Shown here: positions 9,437-19,578 of the stretch, one piece after another
Layout of the letters: each line of letters starts with the position of its first letter
How positions within the stretch are numbered: position 1 is the stretch's first letter
Notes under the pieces: model-generated
Database searches by the model: none
Told to the model about the DNA's origin: nothing
Seen by the model: only the letters and a program-made list of their open reading frames with translations
Assembly (NCBI RefSeq): GCF_900103035.1
Contig: NZ_FMWO01000044.1
Location: 62,001 to 126,000 of the forward strand
Reading direction: 5' to 3'
Length of the DNA stretch: 64,000 nucleotides
Source: Nitrosomonas mobilis
Lineage (GTDB): Bacteria > Pseudomonadota > Gammaproteobacteria > Burkholderiales > Nitrosomonadaceae
Made by a program: the position numbers and the translations under genes

Positions 9437-10599
9437 TGCGCTGGGTTGCCTTCATGCCCTTGCGGGCCAATTCGAAATCCATTCCCGATAAAAATATTCG
9501 ATTGATCGCCGGTAGACCATTGTTTGCCTGGAGTCTCGAACAAGCAATTGCCTCATGCTGTTTCGATGAAATCTATGTTGCCACCGATTCACCCAGAATT
9601 CGCAGCAACGTACTGATCCAATTCCCTACAGGCGTTTCGGTACTAGAGCGTTCGGCGGAAACCTGTACTGATATGGCAAGCACGGAAAGCGTCATGCTCG
9701 AATTTCAGCAAAAAATTGCCTTTGACGTGATATGCCTGATCCAGGCGACCTCTCCACTAACTCGAGCAGAAAATTTTCGTATAGCCAAACAAAAATTTCT
9801 CGCGAATAATCTGGATTCTCTGCTGACAGCTGTCCCTTCGAAACGTTTTTTCTGGACGAAAACAGGTGCTGCGATCAACTATGACCCTGCCAATCGCCCA
9901 AGACGGCAGGATTTCGAAGGCTGGCTCATGGAAAACGGGGCTTTCTACTTTACCCGGAAGACATTGCTTGCGGAAACGGGAAACAGACTCGGTGGACGCA
10001 TTGGCATTCATGAAATGTCGCCTGAGACCGCTCTCGAAATCGATGAAATTAGTGACCTGGCAATCGTGGAACAGCTACTACTGCAGCGCCAGCAGAAATT
10101 CGACCGTATGCCGACAACACGGATCAGGCTGTTCGCACTCGACGTGGATGGGACTTTAACCGATGGCGGCATGTACTACGGCTCTGATGGTGAAGCACTC
10201 AAAAAATTCGATACGCGTGATGCCCATGGTCTACAACTGCTACGTGAGAGCGGAATTCGGGTCTGTGTGCTCAGCTCGGAGAACAGCCCTGCTGTGGCGG
10301 CGAGGATGAAAAAGCTGAAGATCGACGAATATTACCCGGGTGTGAAAGACAAGTTTGCTATGATCGAGCAGAAACTCCCATCCTGGGGAGTAGCTTTGCA
10401 CGAAATTGCTTATATTGGAGATGATCTCTGCGATCTGAGATGCCTGCAACGTGTGGGGCTGGCAATATGTCCAGCCGACGCCGTTTTGGAGGTCTTGCGT
10501 CACGCTCACCATGTGTGCCTACGATCAGGCGGGCATGGCGCCGTGCGCGAGGCATGCGACCGCATACTCGATATCAACAGGAATCTGTCAGAAAAGTAA
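9436..10599 (+). CDS. Bifunctional acylneuraminate cytidylyltransferase / KdsC-like HAD phosphatase
   Basis: Fusion of two enzymes in 387 residues. Residues 1 to about 225 are a CMP-nonulosonate synthetase (NeuA): MRWVAFMPLRANSKSIPDKN at the nucleotide-binding end and LIQATSPL for substrate contacts. Residues 230-387 are a HAD-type phosphatase of the KdsC class: LDVDGTLTDGGMYYG (nucleophile Asp236, acid/base Asp238), the LSSENS loop, Lys in GVKDK, and IGDDLCDL. All catalytic residues are present, so the phosphatase should be active. Together with the adjacent NANS-like NeuB this suggests a pathway through a 9-phosphate sugar acid, dephosphorylated and then activated with CTP. No neuC (2-epimerase) is in the window. 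Confidence 0.88.
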   Translation: MRWVAFMPLRANSKSIPDKNIRLIAGRPLFAWSLEQAIASCCFDEIYVATDSPRIRSNVLIQFPTGVSVLERSAETCTDMASTESVMLEFQQKIAFDVICLIQATSPLTRAENFRIAKQKFLANNLDSLLTAVPSKRFFWTKTGAAINYDPANRPRRQDFEGWLMENGAFYFTRKTLLAETGNRLGGRIGIHEMSPETALEIDEISDLAIVEQLLLQRQQKFDRMPTTRIRLFALDVDGTLTDGGMYYGSDGEALKKFDTRDAHGLQLLRESGIRVCVLSSENSPAVAARMKKLKIDEYYPGVKDKFAMIEQKLPSWGVALHEIAYIGDDLCDLRCLQRVGLAICPADAVLEVLRHAHHVCLRSGGHGAVREACDRILDINRNLSEK

Positions 10600-10691
10600 C
10601 AATACTCGCGGCCAGGGCGTGGATCAGGCTGTACCGATGCAAAGCCGAATAAAACTATTTTTTGCCCCGGTCCTCAATAAAATTGATCAAG

Positions 10692-11783
10692 TCAATGATG
10701 CGATGGCATCCGGTATCCCTTAAGCCATGACTTAAAATAACCTATATCCTTGAACGACTGCAGATCCCGCTGAATACCGCTGATCGAATCTTCCAGAATA
10801 TGGACATCCTCCTTCAGAAGCATGAGTAATTTTTGTGGTGACAGATGTTCATACAGCTCACATCCGGCCGTTGCCTTCATCTTCATCTCCATCAACATGA
10901 CTTCTTCTCCTAGCTCCTCCAACTGGTTCTGTAGAATCTTATTGTAGTATTTCAGACGATCTTCGGCGATACTGTTGATCTGCATCTGATCAATCTGCTC
11001 GACATTCAGTTGTAATTCCAGCAATCGCAGCAGATCCCGTTTTCCATAAGCCACGGTAATCTGCTTCATCAGATTGGTTTTACGCTCACGTTCACCCGGG
11101 TCTGACTCGCGATCAGGATGAAGTGCCGCAACCAGTTGTCGATATACCGCCTGAATCGATTTACTTACATTGGCCGCCTCTGCGCGCTCGCGGGCTTCCT
11201 TGGCCAGTTGTTTGCCGGTTTTTTTGCGCTCGGAAGAGGGGGCATCAGCAGGTCGCTGTTCCTCCATTTTTTGCTGCAATCGCCTTGCGGTCTCTTCCAG
11301 ATCAGAAATATCAAATTCTTCATCACCCAGCTCAACGCCATATTCTTCCTCAAACATTGATTTCAGAAAATCATTGGCCATTTCACGCTCACTCTGAATG
11401 ACATCATCATAGCTTGATCCGCTGTAACGAGCATATAGAGCTTTCAAATCGTCACGACCATACTGACGCATCAATTCGCCACATATCTCGGTAATCAGAT
11501 GCACGATTTTGGATTGCTGCTGCTTGGTAAATTTATGACTCAAGAACAGTGTATCCAGCAAAGCCACCATTTCTGCCTGATTATCAGCGAACGCGGCACG
11601 TAACGGTATCAGCTTTTCAGAAACTGCCTGCTGATATAGGGGAATGATTTCCTGCCATTGTGTCAGCAATCTTTTTTGGGCATCGATTTTCTTAATCAAT
11701 GCATTGAATTTTCTCTGCGCAGGCGTAAGACGATTCTGTCGACTTGTTTGAATTTGAACGACTCTTGATTTGGAGGATATCAT
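10692..11783 (-). CDS. J-domain-containing protein
   Basis: The 363-residue protein is mostly charged helices. Around residues 205-250 a J domain can be read: the HPD tripeptide occurs in VYRQLVAALHPDRE, followed by basic residues and the helix in which a DnaJ would have its last turn. J domains stimulate the ATPase of DnaK. No Gly/Phe linker or zinc-finger domain is present, so it is a class C-type J protein with unknown client. Long coiled-coil-like helices lie at 90-200 and 260-330. No signal peptide. It lies downstream of the glycosyltransferase on the same strand but 42 bases apart, with no functional link obvious. Confidence 0.72.
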   Translation of the reverse strand: MISSKSRVVQIQTSRQNRLTPAQRKFNALIKKIDAQKRLLTQWQEIIPLYQQAVSEKLIPLRAAFADNQAEMVALLDTLFLSHKFTKQQQSKIVHLITEICGELMRQYGRDDLKALYARYSGSSYDDVIQSEREMANDFLKSMFEEEYGVELGDEEFDISDLEETARRLQQKMEEQRPADAPSSERKKTGKQLAKEARERAEAANVSKSIQAVYRQLVAALHPDRESDPGERERKTNLMKQITVAYGKRDLLRLLELQLNVEQIDQMQINSIAEDRLKYYNKILQNQLEELGEEVMLMEMKMKATAGCELYEHLSPQKLLMLLKEDVHILEDSISGIQRDLQSFKDIGYFKSWLKGYRMPSHH

Positions 11784-11825
11784 GATGAAATTTCAATCAT
11801 AGAAGGTTCTGGGTTTAGTGTTGAG

Positions 11826-12983
11826 TCAAGCCTGATAGACAGTTTTTTGGCAATTTTCATAAACCTGCAGATATTGCCGGGCAACCGACTTACGATCTGG
11901 CCATTGCCTGACTCTATGGCTGGATTTTAAGGCTAATTCTGTGCAATACATAGGATTTTTGATCAGGTATTTTAACCGAGCGACCAAATTGCTACCGTCT
12001 GGATTGACCAGTTCAGCAGCATCTCCCACCACATCAGCCACACCTCCTACTTTTGTACAAACGACCGGCAAACCAGCCATCATTGCTTCCAGAATCGCCA
12101 TGCCGAATGATTCAGTAGCCGATGCGCTGACAAATATGTCTGCTGCTGCCAGATAGAGGCCAACCGTATCTGTAGACGTCATTACAGGAGGGGCAAGACC
12201 AAGGCTCTCCGCGCGTAACAGATAGGGATCTTTGTCACCATCACCCAGGATTACCAGACGGCAATTATCTGGCAGATAAGCCATCGCATCGATGATAAGC
12301 TCAAAACGCTTTAGTGAAATTAATTGGCCAACCGCCAGAATATATCGCAATCCACTATCCCATCCCAAAGCGTAGCGCGCATCATCTTTTTTGGGAAAAC
12401 TTAGTGCCGGCAGAGGGTGTGGAATGGCATGCCAGCGGGCGTCCATTGATAGTTGTAATTCCAACGCGAGGTTAGCCCGCCCACTGGATGTCGGGCAGAT
12501 TATCCAGTCTGCACTGGAAAGCACTCGCCGCTCCCAATGCCACAAAAGAAACCTAAACCAGAGTGGTAACGGATGGATATACTGATGCAAGGCATGTGAA
12601 ACACAGTTATATCCGTGCTGACTAACCCCCCAGGCGATTGAGTGCCCATGTAGCTCTGCGCGGGCACCGGCAGCAACCACCGCATCGTGACAATGTAAAT
12701 GAGTATAGCCCTGCGCGATAGCGCTTCGACCCGCTGTCCGCCCGGTTTCCCAGGCGGTAACCATCAGATGCAGAGTTGAAAAAAATGTTTTGGGGAAAAT
12801 TTTTGCCAACTTCCGTGTCCAGTTTGTAGCCCGCCGAATAGAATCCGGCTCCAGATCACTGCTGCAAATGAAATCTACCAGCATCCCATTCTGTTTTAAA
12901 CCATCGAGCAGCATGATATTTGCACGCCCCATTCCATAGCGGCAATCCGAGCGGGATTCACGGCTCGCATGCAGAATTTTCAT
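11826..12983 (-). CDS. Glycosyltransferase family 4 protein
   Basis: The 385-residue protein has the GT-B layout of family 4. The N-terminal acceptor half begins MKILHASRESRSDCRYGMGR. The C-terminal donor half has LAVGQLISLKRFELIIDAM (near 230), VILGDGDKD, and the EX7E-type motif in SATESFGMAILEAMMAGLPV (near 305). It transfers a sugar from a nucleotide donor to an envelope glycan; donor and acceptor cannot be told. It follows fur by 24 bases on the same strand, so it may be cotranscribed with fur. Confidence 0.88.
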   Translation of the reverse strand: MKILHASRESRSDCRYGMGRANIMLLDGLKQNGMLVDFICSSDLEPDSIRRATNWTRKLAKIFPKTFFSTLHLMVTAWETGRTAGRSAIAQGYTHLHCHDAVVAAGARAELHGHSIAWGVSQHGYNCVSHALHQYIHPLPLWFRFLLWHWERRVLSSADWIICPTSSGRANLALELQLSMDARWHAIPHPLPALSFPKKDDARYALGWDSGLRYILAVGQLISLKRFELIIDAMAYLPDNCRLVILGDGDKDPYLLRAESLGLAPPVMTSTDTVGLYLAAADIFVSASATESFGMAILEAMMAGLPVVCTKVGGVADVVGDAAELVNPDGSNLVARLKYLIKNPMYCTELALKSSHRVRQWPDRKSVARQYLQVYENCQKTVYQA

Positions 12984-13007
12984 GGCAGAACCGCTTATAA
13001 GCCCGGG

Positions 13008-13457
13008 TTATTTTCGGTGAGGACAATTCACTTTGGTGCAATCAGCATACAAGGATAAGGAATGTTCCTGAAGAGTGAACCCTCGATCTTTCGCAATTTT
13101 GGTTTGGCGTCTTTCGATCTCAGCGTCGAAGAATTCCTCCACTCGACCGCATTGCAGGCAGACGAGATGATCATGATGATTAGCGCTGGCAAGTTCAAAT
13201 ACCGCTTTGCCGCTTTCAAAGTGGTGGCGCTCCAGCAATCCAGCTTGTTCAAATTGTGTGAGTACGCGATAAACGGTTGCCAAGCCAATATCGTCACCTT
13301 CGGCAAGCAACTCCTTGTAAATATCTTCCGCTGACAGATGACGAATTTGGCTATTTTCAAATAAATTTAATATCTTCAATCGAGGTAGTGTAGTTTTAAG
13401 GCCAATATTCTTAAGCTCAATGCTCTTCAAATTTTGCGGCTTATTCATAGGTTTCAT
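13008..13457 (-). CDS. fur: Ferric uptake regulator
   Basis: Iron-responsive repressor. The 149-residue protein has the Fur winged helix ([13 protein letters not shown], then [20 protein letters not shown] as recognition helix and wing). The metal-binding dimerisation half has [11 protein letters not shown] with a CxxC pair and a second CxxxxC pair in [10 protein letters not shown] at the C-terminus. The N-terminus ([19 protein letters not shown]) is about 15 residues longer than in most Fur proteins; an internal start is possible. It is divergent from bamE, a common arrangement in proteobacteria. Confidence 0.95.
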   Translation of the reverse strand: MKPMNKPQNLKSIELKNIGLKTTLPRLKILNLFENSQIRHLSAEDIYKELLAEGDDIGLATVYRVLTQFEQAGLLERHHFESGKAVFELASANHHDHLVCLQCGRVEEFFDAEIERRQTKIAKDRGFTLQEHSLSLYADCTKVNCPHRK

Positions 13458-13608
13458 CCTTCAAAAAAAGAGATTTGCTGTATCATATAGATACTCAGAA
13501 ACACAATATTTCATGGTTGTTGCCCGGGCCAGTTAGTTTGGACAATCAATTTTATTGCGTCATTTACCTGGCTCTACTCCGGCAAGATTCAGAAAAAAGT
13601 TACTCGGT

Positions 13609-14100
13609 ATGCCCCTATCTTCACTGCGGTTACTTCTACTGTTGCTCAGTCCTGCCATCTTAACCGGCTGCTCTAACCTCCCAGGCTTTCCGTACCGAAT
13701 TGATATCCAGCAGGGCAATGTGGTAACGGAGGAGATGATCGCTAAGTTAAAAACTGGCATGACCCACTCACAAGTCCGTTTTGTACTGGGTTCGCCACTG
13801 ATAACCGATGCCTTTCACCATAACCGCTGGGATTATATTTATTACTTCGCCCCTAGCGGGCGCGTTGCAGAAGAAAAGAAGCTGACCGTTTTCTTCGAAA
13901 ATGACCGTCTGATGAAGATTAGCGGGGATTTTCCTGTGCCTAGCACCTTCAGTGAGCCTGATGAAATTATACCTGCATCTGATCAGCCATTTGATTCAAT
14001 CGAGAATCGTGACAACCTACTTCAAAAAGAAATAAACGATAATCCAGAGATTGATTTTTTGAAGCAAAATCAGGATGATTTTTATAAAGGCAGGGAATGA
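13609..14100 (+). CDS. bamE: Outer membrane assembly lipoprotein BamE (SmpA/OmlA)
   Basis: Part of the BAM complex that inserts beta-barrel proteins into the outer membrane. I choose ATG 13609 ([21 protein letters not shown]), which gives a lipoprotein signal with lipobox LTGC; the frame's 18 upstream codons would bury it. The mature part contains the BamE core: [28 protein letters not shown]-type segments, then NRWDYIYYF, and [18 protein letters not shown]-terminal extension of about 50 acidic residues follows the core. Its stop overlaps the dapB start by four bases (ATGA), so the two are coupled. Confidence 0.93.
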   Translation: MPLSSLRLLLLLLSPAILTGCSNLPGFPYRIDIQQGNVVTEEMIAKLKTGMTHSQVRFVLGSPLITDAFHHNRWDYIYYFAPSGRVAEEKKLTVFFENDRLMKISGDFPVPSTFSEPDEIIPASDQPFDSIENRDNLLQKEINDNPEIDFLKQNQDDFYKGRE

Positions 14101-14903
14101 CGTTATTGAATATCGCAGTAGCCGGCAGTACCGGTCGTATGGGTAGAACATTGATAGAAGCTATCACAGAAGCAGAAGATTTGAGACTGTCAGCCGCGCT
14201 AGAACAGCCAGGCAGCCAGGCGTTATCCCAGGATGCTGGCGCATTGCTGGGTACGCCTTGCGGAATTCCGATCAGCTCCAACCATATCGATTCCCTGAAA
14301 ACCAGTGACGTCCTGATTGATTTCACTCGCCCGGCCGGCACGCTAGCCTACCTGGCCGCCTGTCGCGAGCTGAACATAAAGATGGTTATCGGCACCACTG
14401 GTTTTACTGCTGCCGAAAAAATGATCATTCAGGATGCCGCGAACGAGATTGCCATTGTATTCGCTCCAAACATGAGTATTGGCGTCAATGTGCTGTTCAA
14501 ACTCCTTGAAGTCGCGACAGTCGCCTTGCAGGATGACTATGACATTGAGATCATCGAGGCGCACCACCGCCATAAGGTTGACGCACCATCCGGAACGGCG
14601 TTACGCATGGGGGAGGTCATCGCGCAGGTGGCAAACCGGCAGCTCGATCAGGTGGCAATTTACGGCAGGCATGGTCAAACTGGTGAACGAGCATCTGATA
14701 CGATCGGCTTTTCCACTATTCGTGGCGGCGATATTGTCGGCGACCATACCGCGCTATTTGCCGGTATCGGCGAGCGTATCGAAATTACACACAAGGCCAA
14801 CAGCCGCAAAACATTTGCTACCGGTGCGCTGCGCGCGGCCCGCTTCCTAAGCGCTCACAAATATGGTCTGTTTGATATGCAGGACGTCTTAGGGTTACGT
14901 TAA
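14097..14903 (+). CDS. dapB: 4-hydroxy-tetrahydrodipicolinate reductase
   Basis: NAD(P)H-dependent step of the diaminopimelate/lysine pathway. The 268-residue protein begins with the Rossmann loop [17 protein letters not shown], has GTTGFT near 100, and carries the catalytic segment [15 protein letters not shown] near 155, with the His pair and Lys. [21 protein letters not shown] segment closes the substrate domain. Length and motifs are complete. Coupled to bamE by a four-base overlap and followed after 21 bases by apaH. Confidence 0.97.
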   Translation: MTLLNIAVAGSTGRMGRTLIEAITEAEDLRLSAALEQPGSQALSQDAGALLGTPCGIPISSNHIDSLKTSDVLIDFTRPAGTLAYLAACRELNIKMVIGTTGFTAAEKMIIQDAANEIAIVFAPNMSIGVNVLFKLLEVATVALQDDYDIEIIEAHHRHKVDAPSGTALRMGEVIAQVANRQLDQVAIYGRHGQTGERASDTIGFSTIRGGDIVGDHTALFAGIGERIEITHKANSRKTFATGALRAARFLSAHKYGLFDMQDVLGLR

Positions 14904-14924
14904 CTTCAGAAAACATCCTTTAAA

Positions 14925-15728
14925 GTGTCAACCTATGCAATAGGCGATATACAGGGCTGCCATCAACATTTTCAGCAACTGCTGGAGATAATCGGTTTTA
15001 ATCCCAGCCGTGACAAACTTTGGCTGGTAGGGGATGTCGTCAACCGTGGACCGAATTCGTTGGCAGTATTGCACACATTGATGCAGCTGGGTGATGCTGT
15101 GATTATGGTGCTTGGCAATCATGACCTGCATCTTTTGATGGTTGCTGCGGGGGTCACCACCGAACAACCACATGACACCCTGAAATCGATTTTGCAGGCA
15201 CCAGACCGGGAAAAACTGTTGAGCTGGCTACGGCACCAGCGCCTGTTTTACCACGAGGACGAGTACGCGCTGGTTCACGCCGGCCTGCTCCCTGGCTGGA
15301 GTGTTGATCAAGCAGAGTATTTGGCACAGGAAGTCGAAGTCATACTATGTAATGATCAATCCTTCCAGGAATTTGCTCCCAGCATGTATGGTAACGATCC
15401 TGACCACTGGCAAGACAGCCTGCAGGGAGAACATCGCTGGCGTGTCATCATTAACGCCATGACACGTCTGAGAGTCTGTACCCGCGAGGGGAAAATGAAT
15501 TTTGCTTTCAAGGCTAATCCGACCGACATTCCTGCGGGATATGTGCCATGGTTTAATGTACCAAATCGTGCCAGCAAAACACACACCATCCTGTTCGGTC
15601 ACTGGTCAGCTCTGGGATTGCGTATGGAACGTAATCTGATTGCGCTTGATACCGGCTGTTTGTGGGGCGGCAGACTTACCGCAGTGCGCCTGGAAGACCG
15701 CACGGTTTTTCAGGTTCCATGTGCCTGA
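14925..15728 (+). CDS. apaH: Bis(5'-nucleosyl)-tetraphosphatase, symmetrical
   Basis: Splits Ap4A into two ADP. The 267-residue protein has the metallophosphatase signature blocks: YAIGDIQGCHQHF (metal ligands D and H near residues 7-12), WLVGDVVNRGP, VLGNHDLH, and a C-terminal LFGHWSALG and ALDTGCLWGGRLTA. The start is GTG 14925; no ATG lies near it. Its last 53 bases overlap the convergent plsC-like gene. Confidence 0.96.
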   Translation: MSTYAIGDIQGCHQHFQQLLEIIGFNPSRDKLWLVGDVVNRGPNSLAVLHTLMQLGDAVIMVLGNHDLHLLMVAAGVTTEQPHDTLKSILQAPDREKLLSWLRHQRLFYHEDEYALVHAGLLPGWSVDQAEYLAQEVEVILCNDQSFQEFAPSMYGNDPDHWQDSLQGEHRWRVIINAMTRLRVCTREGKMNFAFKANPTDIPAGYVPWFNVPNRASKTHTILFGHWSALGLRMERNLIALDTGCLWGGRLTAVRLEDRTVFQVPCA

Positions 15729-16455
15729 TCTCGACTGCCAGAACGCGCGCAATTGCCTGCTCTGCCAGGCGCGCGAGTTCCCGCCGGTTCAAGTTGTGAC
15801 AGGTAATCGGTTCACAAAAAATCAGCTCCGCCTGGGTTCGTGGTTGCCGAAGAATTTGCAGCAGCGACTGAAAGATTGAAATATTCACATAAGCCGTATG
15901 ACGGCTTACCCCGTCATCTGCCAGTGAATACCGGATTGCCACAGGGTACAAACGGGTTTGGGTGCTGATTACCGGTTGCAGCAAGGACGCATGAAAATGG
16001 TGGAGAACCGAACCATCACCGGTCATCCCTTCTGGGAAAACAGCAACATATCTCCTGGATTGCAGCAAATCAAAGATTTGCCGGTTGACACGCAACGCAT
16101 CGCTGCGCTTTTCCCGGTGAATAAACAATGTGCCGGCTCGCTCACAAAGCCCGCCAACCAGTGGCCAGCCACGAATCTCATCCTTGGCGACAAAACGTAC
16201 CGGCAGAACTGCCAGCATCACTAGAATATCCAACCACGACGTATGATTGGCCGCCAGCAAGCCAACCGCCTGATTATCTGATGGCACCGCACCGCGCACA
16301 CACAGATTGACATGCAGAATACACAAGAACTGTTGCGCCCACTTTGCAGCCATCCGTTTCTGCTGGATTTTGCCGAGATTCGGATAAACAAATGATTTCA
16401 GCAATCCGGTTGCCAAATGCAGAAATAATCTGCCTAACCGAACGTAACCAATCAA
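15676..16455 (-). CDS. 1-acyl-sn-glycerol-3-phosphate acyltransferase family protein
   Basis: PlsC-type acyltransferase of 259 residues that would acylate lysophosphatidic acid or a related lipid at the inner membrane. The HX4D motif is clear in ANHTSWLDILVM near residue 90, followed by FVAKDEIRGWPLVG and the glycerol-phosphate block FPEGMTGDG near 160. The N-terminus is basic and hydrophobic, as for a membrane-associated enzyme. The 3' end overlaps apaH on the other strand by 53 bases, so the two transcripts converge. Confidence 0.9.
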   Translation of the reverse strand: MIGYVRLGRLFLHLATGLLKSFVYPNLGKIQQKRMAAKWAQQFLCILHVNLCVRGAVPSDNQAVGLLAANHTSWLDILVMLAVLPVRFVAKDEIRGWPLVGGLCERAGTLFIHREKRSDALRVNRQIFDLLQSRRYVAVFPEGMTGDGSVLHHFHASLLQPVISTQTRLYPVAIRYSLADDGVSRHTAYVNISIFQSLLQILRQPRTQAELIFCEPITCHNLNRRELARLAEQAIARVLAVEIRHMEPEKPCGLPGALR

Positions 16456-16514
16456 TTTAATGGTGATTTTTATCCGGCATTAACAATCCTGAAGCAGTTA
16501 TATTGCTTTTTACT

Positions 16515-17450
16515 TCAGGGAAGGGGGCTGCCGAAAGCCGACTGATAAAGCGTCTCGATTTCGGTACGCGAGTATTCGTGATTCTGGCCACCGCGATACG
16601 CAATCTTAAGTGATCCCATCAGGGAAGCGAGCTGCCCTGTGGTTTGCCAACCCAGTCCACGTGCTATACCGTATAACAGACCTGCGCGGTAGGCATCACC
16701 GCAGCCGGTCGGATCGACGATTTTCCGGGGCTTGACAGCTGGGATAGCATATTTTTTTCCATCCGCATAAATGACCGACCCCTCCGCTCCTTTGGTTTCG
16801 ATGAATGCATTGACTTTGGCCGCCAGAGCTTCAAGATCAAGACCGGTCCGTGATTGCAGCAGCTGTGACTCATAATCGTTTACGGCGACATAATCCGCCC
16901 TGTCGATGAAGTTCAACAATTCTTCGCCATTGAACATCGGCAGTCCCTGCCCAGGATCAAATAAAAAGGGAATACCGGCCTCATGGAATTCGCGTGCATG
17001 GGTAATCATGCCATCCCGACCATCGGGAGCAATGACGCCGAGCCCGACATTCGTAGCTGCTTGAACGCTGTTTTTATGAGAAAAATTCATCGCTCCCGGA
17101 TGAAAAGCAGTAATCTGATTATCATCCAGATCGGTAGTAATAAAAGCCTGCGCAGTAAAGGCATCCTCAATCTGACGAATATAGGTTTGCGCCAGTCGCA
17201 GCTTTTCCAAGCGATAGCGGTACGGTTGAAAATCATTACCGACCGTGGCCATGACCAATGGATCATCATCAAGCAACCGCAGATTATAGGCAATATTGGC
17301 CGCACAGCCGCCAAATTCGCGGCGTATTTCCGGGACGAGGAACGCAACATTTAGCACATGAATCTTGTCCGGGAGAATGTGATTTTTGAAACGATCCTCA
17401 AACACCATGATAGTGTCATAGGCAACAGAGCCGCAAATTAGTGTTTGCAT
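16515..17450 (-). CDS. PfkB-family carbohydrate or nucleoside kinase
   Basis: The 311-residue protein is a ribokinase/adenosine-kinase fold enzyme. The N-terminal block FGGCAANIAYNLRLL (near 47) and the catalytic block DPTGCGDAYRAGLLYG (near 250), with the GxGD anion hole and Asp base, are both intact. The substrate is uncertain; the overall pattern, opening MQTLICGSVAYDTIMVFEDR, is like bacterial adenosine-kinase-type proteins. It lies 106 bases after the gcv operon on the same strand. Confidence 0.88.
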   Translation of the reverse strand: MQTLICGSVAYDTIMVFEDRFKNHILPDKIHVLNVAFLVPEIRREFGGCAANIAYNLRLLDDDPLVMATVGNDFQPYRYRLEKLRLAQTYIRQIEDAFTAQAFITTDLDDNQITAFHPGAMNFSHKNSVQAATNVGLGVIAPDGRDGMITHAREFHEAGIPFLFDPGQGLPMFNGEELLNFIDRADYVAVNDYESQLLQSRTGLDLEALAAKVNAFIETKGAEGSVIYADGKKYAIPAVKPRKIVDPTGCGDAYRAGLLYGIARGLGWQTTGQLASLMGSLKIAYRGGQNHEYSRTEIETLYQSAFGSPLP

Positions 17451-17556
17451 CGATTGATTATTTACAAATATATTAAAAGTACAATAAACACAGCCAATAC
17501 TGATGATAGCAGTATTGGCTGCTCATGAAAAACTGAGGAAGTGTTGACCAAGGCGC

Positions 17557-19005
17557 TCAGGTAGGTGTCCAGGTAAGGTCCGGTTCACGTGCAGCCTTGA
17601 CCTCGTCGAGTTTACGCAATGGCATGAGATGTGGCGCACCCTTGACCATATCTGGCTGAGTCTCGATTTCGACCAGAATTTCCTTCATCGCATTGACAAA
17701 ACTATCCAGGGTTTCTTTGGATTCTGTCTCTGCGGGTTCAATCAGCAAGCACTCGGGTACCAACATCGGAAAATATGTGGTGGGTGCATGAAAATTTTTA
17801 TCCAATAATCTTTTTGCCAGATTCATCGCGGTCACTCCAGTTTTATCCTTGATACCTTTTGTCGTGACGATAAACTCGTGGCTGGCACGTCGAGTAGGAT
17901 AAGCAATTTCAAAACCTGCCTTGCGCAACTCGGCCAGCAAATAATTGGCATTGAGCGTGGCGTACTCAGAAATACGATGCATGCCTTCCGCACCCAGTAA
18001 GCGTACATAAATATAAGCACGTAGCAGCACACCGGCATTTCCCATGTGGGCAGACAAACGGCCGATGGATTGTGGCCGATCCTTTTCAGTCAGCCAGCGA
18101 TAAGCTCCATTCTCGTAAGCCACGATCGGCACTGGCAAATAAGGCAGCAAACGCTCGGCAACACCAACCGGCGCAGAACCAGGCCCGCCGCCACCATGTG
18201 GCGTGGAGAAGGTTTTGTGCAGATTCATGTGGATAACATCAAATCCCATATCGCCGGGTTTGACTTTTCCCAGCACCGCATTCAGATTGGCGCCATCGTA
18301 ATACAGCAGTCCACCGGCAGCGTGTACAATCCGGCTCATTTCAGCTACTTTTTTCTCAAAAACACCCAGTGTTGAAGGATTGGTCAGCATTAACCCGGCA
18401 GTCTTTGGTCCAACGGCTGCTTTCAGCGCTGCCATATCGACATCGCCTTCTTCATCGGTTGGAATTTCAACTACCTTGTAGCCACTCATCACGGCTGTTG
18501 CCGGATTGGTACCATGCGCCGCATCAGGAATGATAATTTCGGTGCGCGCGGTATCCCCCCGTGCCTCATGATAGGCACGGATCATGGTAACGCCAATCAG
18601 CTCGCCCTGCGCACCCGCCATCGATGTCAGGCTGACCGCTGCCATACCGGTCACACCTTTCAGGATTTCCTGCAACTCGTACATGCAGGCCAGAAACCCC
18701 TGCCCGGTATCTTCCGGCGCCAGTGGATGACGGGACAAAAACTGCGGCAACATTGCCAATGAGTTACAGGCGCGCGGGTTGTATTTCATCGTGCACGAGC
18801 CCAATGGATAAAATTGGGTATCGATCGAGAAATTTTTCTGCGAAAGCCTTGTGTAATGCCGCACTGTGTCCATTTCCGAAACTTCCGGTAACAAAGGCTT
18901 CGATTGACGTAACAGCTTATCGGGTATGTTGTGCTTGGTAGCACGGGTTGCTGGCGATTGAGAATAGTTATATCGCCCGGGACGCGAATGTTCGAATATC
19001 AGCAT
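17557..19005 (-). CDS. gcvPB: Glycine dehydrogenase (decarboxylating) subunit 2
   Basis: C-terminal half of the split P protein of the glycine cleavage system, which decarboxylates glycine with PLP and passes the aminomethyl group to GcvH. The 482-residue protein carries the PLP lysine in the block [16 protein letters not shown] (near 270), with AAHGTNPAT upstream as phosphate contacts. It is last in the operon, separated from gcvPA by tpx. Confidence 0.97.
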   Translation of the reverse strand: MLIFEHSRPGRYNYSQSPATRATKHNIPDKLLRQSKPLLPEVSEMDTVRHYTRLSQKNFSIDTQFYPLGSCTMKYNPRACNSLAMLPQFLSRHPLAPEDTGQGFLACMYELQEILKGVTGMAAVSLTSMAGAQGELIGVTMIRAYHEARGDTARTEIIIPDAAHGTNPATAVMSGYKVVEIPTDEEGDVDMAALKAAVGPKTAGLMLTNPSTLGVFEKKVAEMSRIVHAAGGLLYYDGANLNAVLGKVKPGDMGFDVIHMNLHKTFSTPHGGGGPGSAPVGVAERLLPYLPVPIVAYENGAYRWLTEKDRPQSIGRLSAHMGNAGVLLRAYIYVRLLGAEGMHRISEYATLNANYLLAELRKAGFEIAYPTRRASHEFIVTTKGIKDKTGVTAMNLAKRLLDKNFHAPTTYFPMLVPECLLIEPAETESKETLDSFVNAMKEILVEIETQPDMVKGAPHLMPLRKLDEVKAAREPDLTWTPT

Positions 19006-19026
19006 GATATGAATTTGAAATAAATT

Positions 19027-19521
19027 TTAGTTCAATGCAGCCAAGGCAGCATCGTAATTGGGTTCATCCTTGATTTCAGGTACCAGCTCGGCATGGATGA
19101 TCTTGTCATTCTCATCGAGCACGATGACCGCGCGCGCGGTAATGCCGGCAAAAGGCCCATCAGCGATGGCAACGCCATAATCACGCATGAACTGTGCACC
19201 GCGCATGGTAGATAATGGCACCACCTTGTCCAATCCCTCAAGATCGCAAAAACGGCTCATGGCAAACGGCAGATCGGCGGCAATGATCAACACGACCGTA
19301 TTATTCATTTCACTGGCACGCTGGTTAAATTTACGGGTTGATAATGCGCAGACCGGCGTGTCGAGGCTCGGAACGATATTGAGCACCTTTTTCTTGCCGG
19401 CAAAATCAGCCAGTGTGACATCCTTCAAATCCCGATTGACCAGCGAAAAAGCAGGCGCCTTGGTGCCTACTTGAGGGAAAGTGCCTTCAATTTTGATTGG
19501 TGTACCACCGATTGTGACCAT
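19027..19521 (-). CDS. tpx: Thiol peroxidase (Tpx-type peroxiredoxin)
   Basis: Reduces hydroperoxides with thioredoxin. The 164-residue protein has the Tpx signature: peroxidatic Cys in [14 protein letters not shown] near residue 60 and resolving Cys in [10 protein letters not shown] near 94, with the Tpx-typical Arg in [10 protein letters not shown]. No signal peptide, so cytoplasmic. It sits between gcvPA and gcvPB on the same strand with gaps of 57 and 21 bases, inside the glycine cleavage operon. Confidence 0.96.
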   Translation of the reverse strand: MVTIGGTPIKIEGTFPQVGTKAPAFSLVNRDLKDVTLADFAGKKKVLNIVPSLDTPVCALSTRKFNQRASEMNNTVVLIIAADLPFAMSRFCDLEGLDKVVPLSTMRGAQFMRDYGVAIADGPFAGITARAVIVLDENDKIIHAELVPEIKDEPNYDAALAALN

Positions 19522-19578
19522 GTTGAATCTCCTTGATAGTTTGATTGACTGTGAAATTACTAATACATCATCGGCGAG

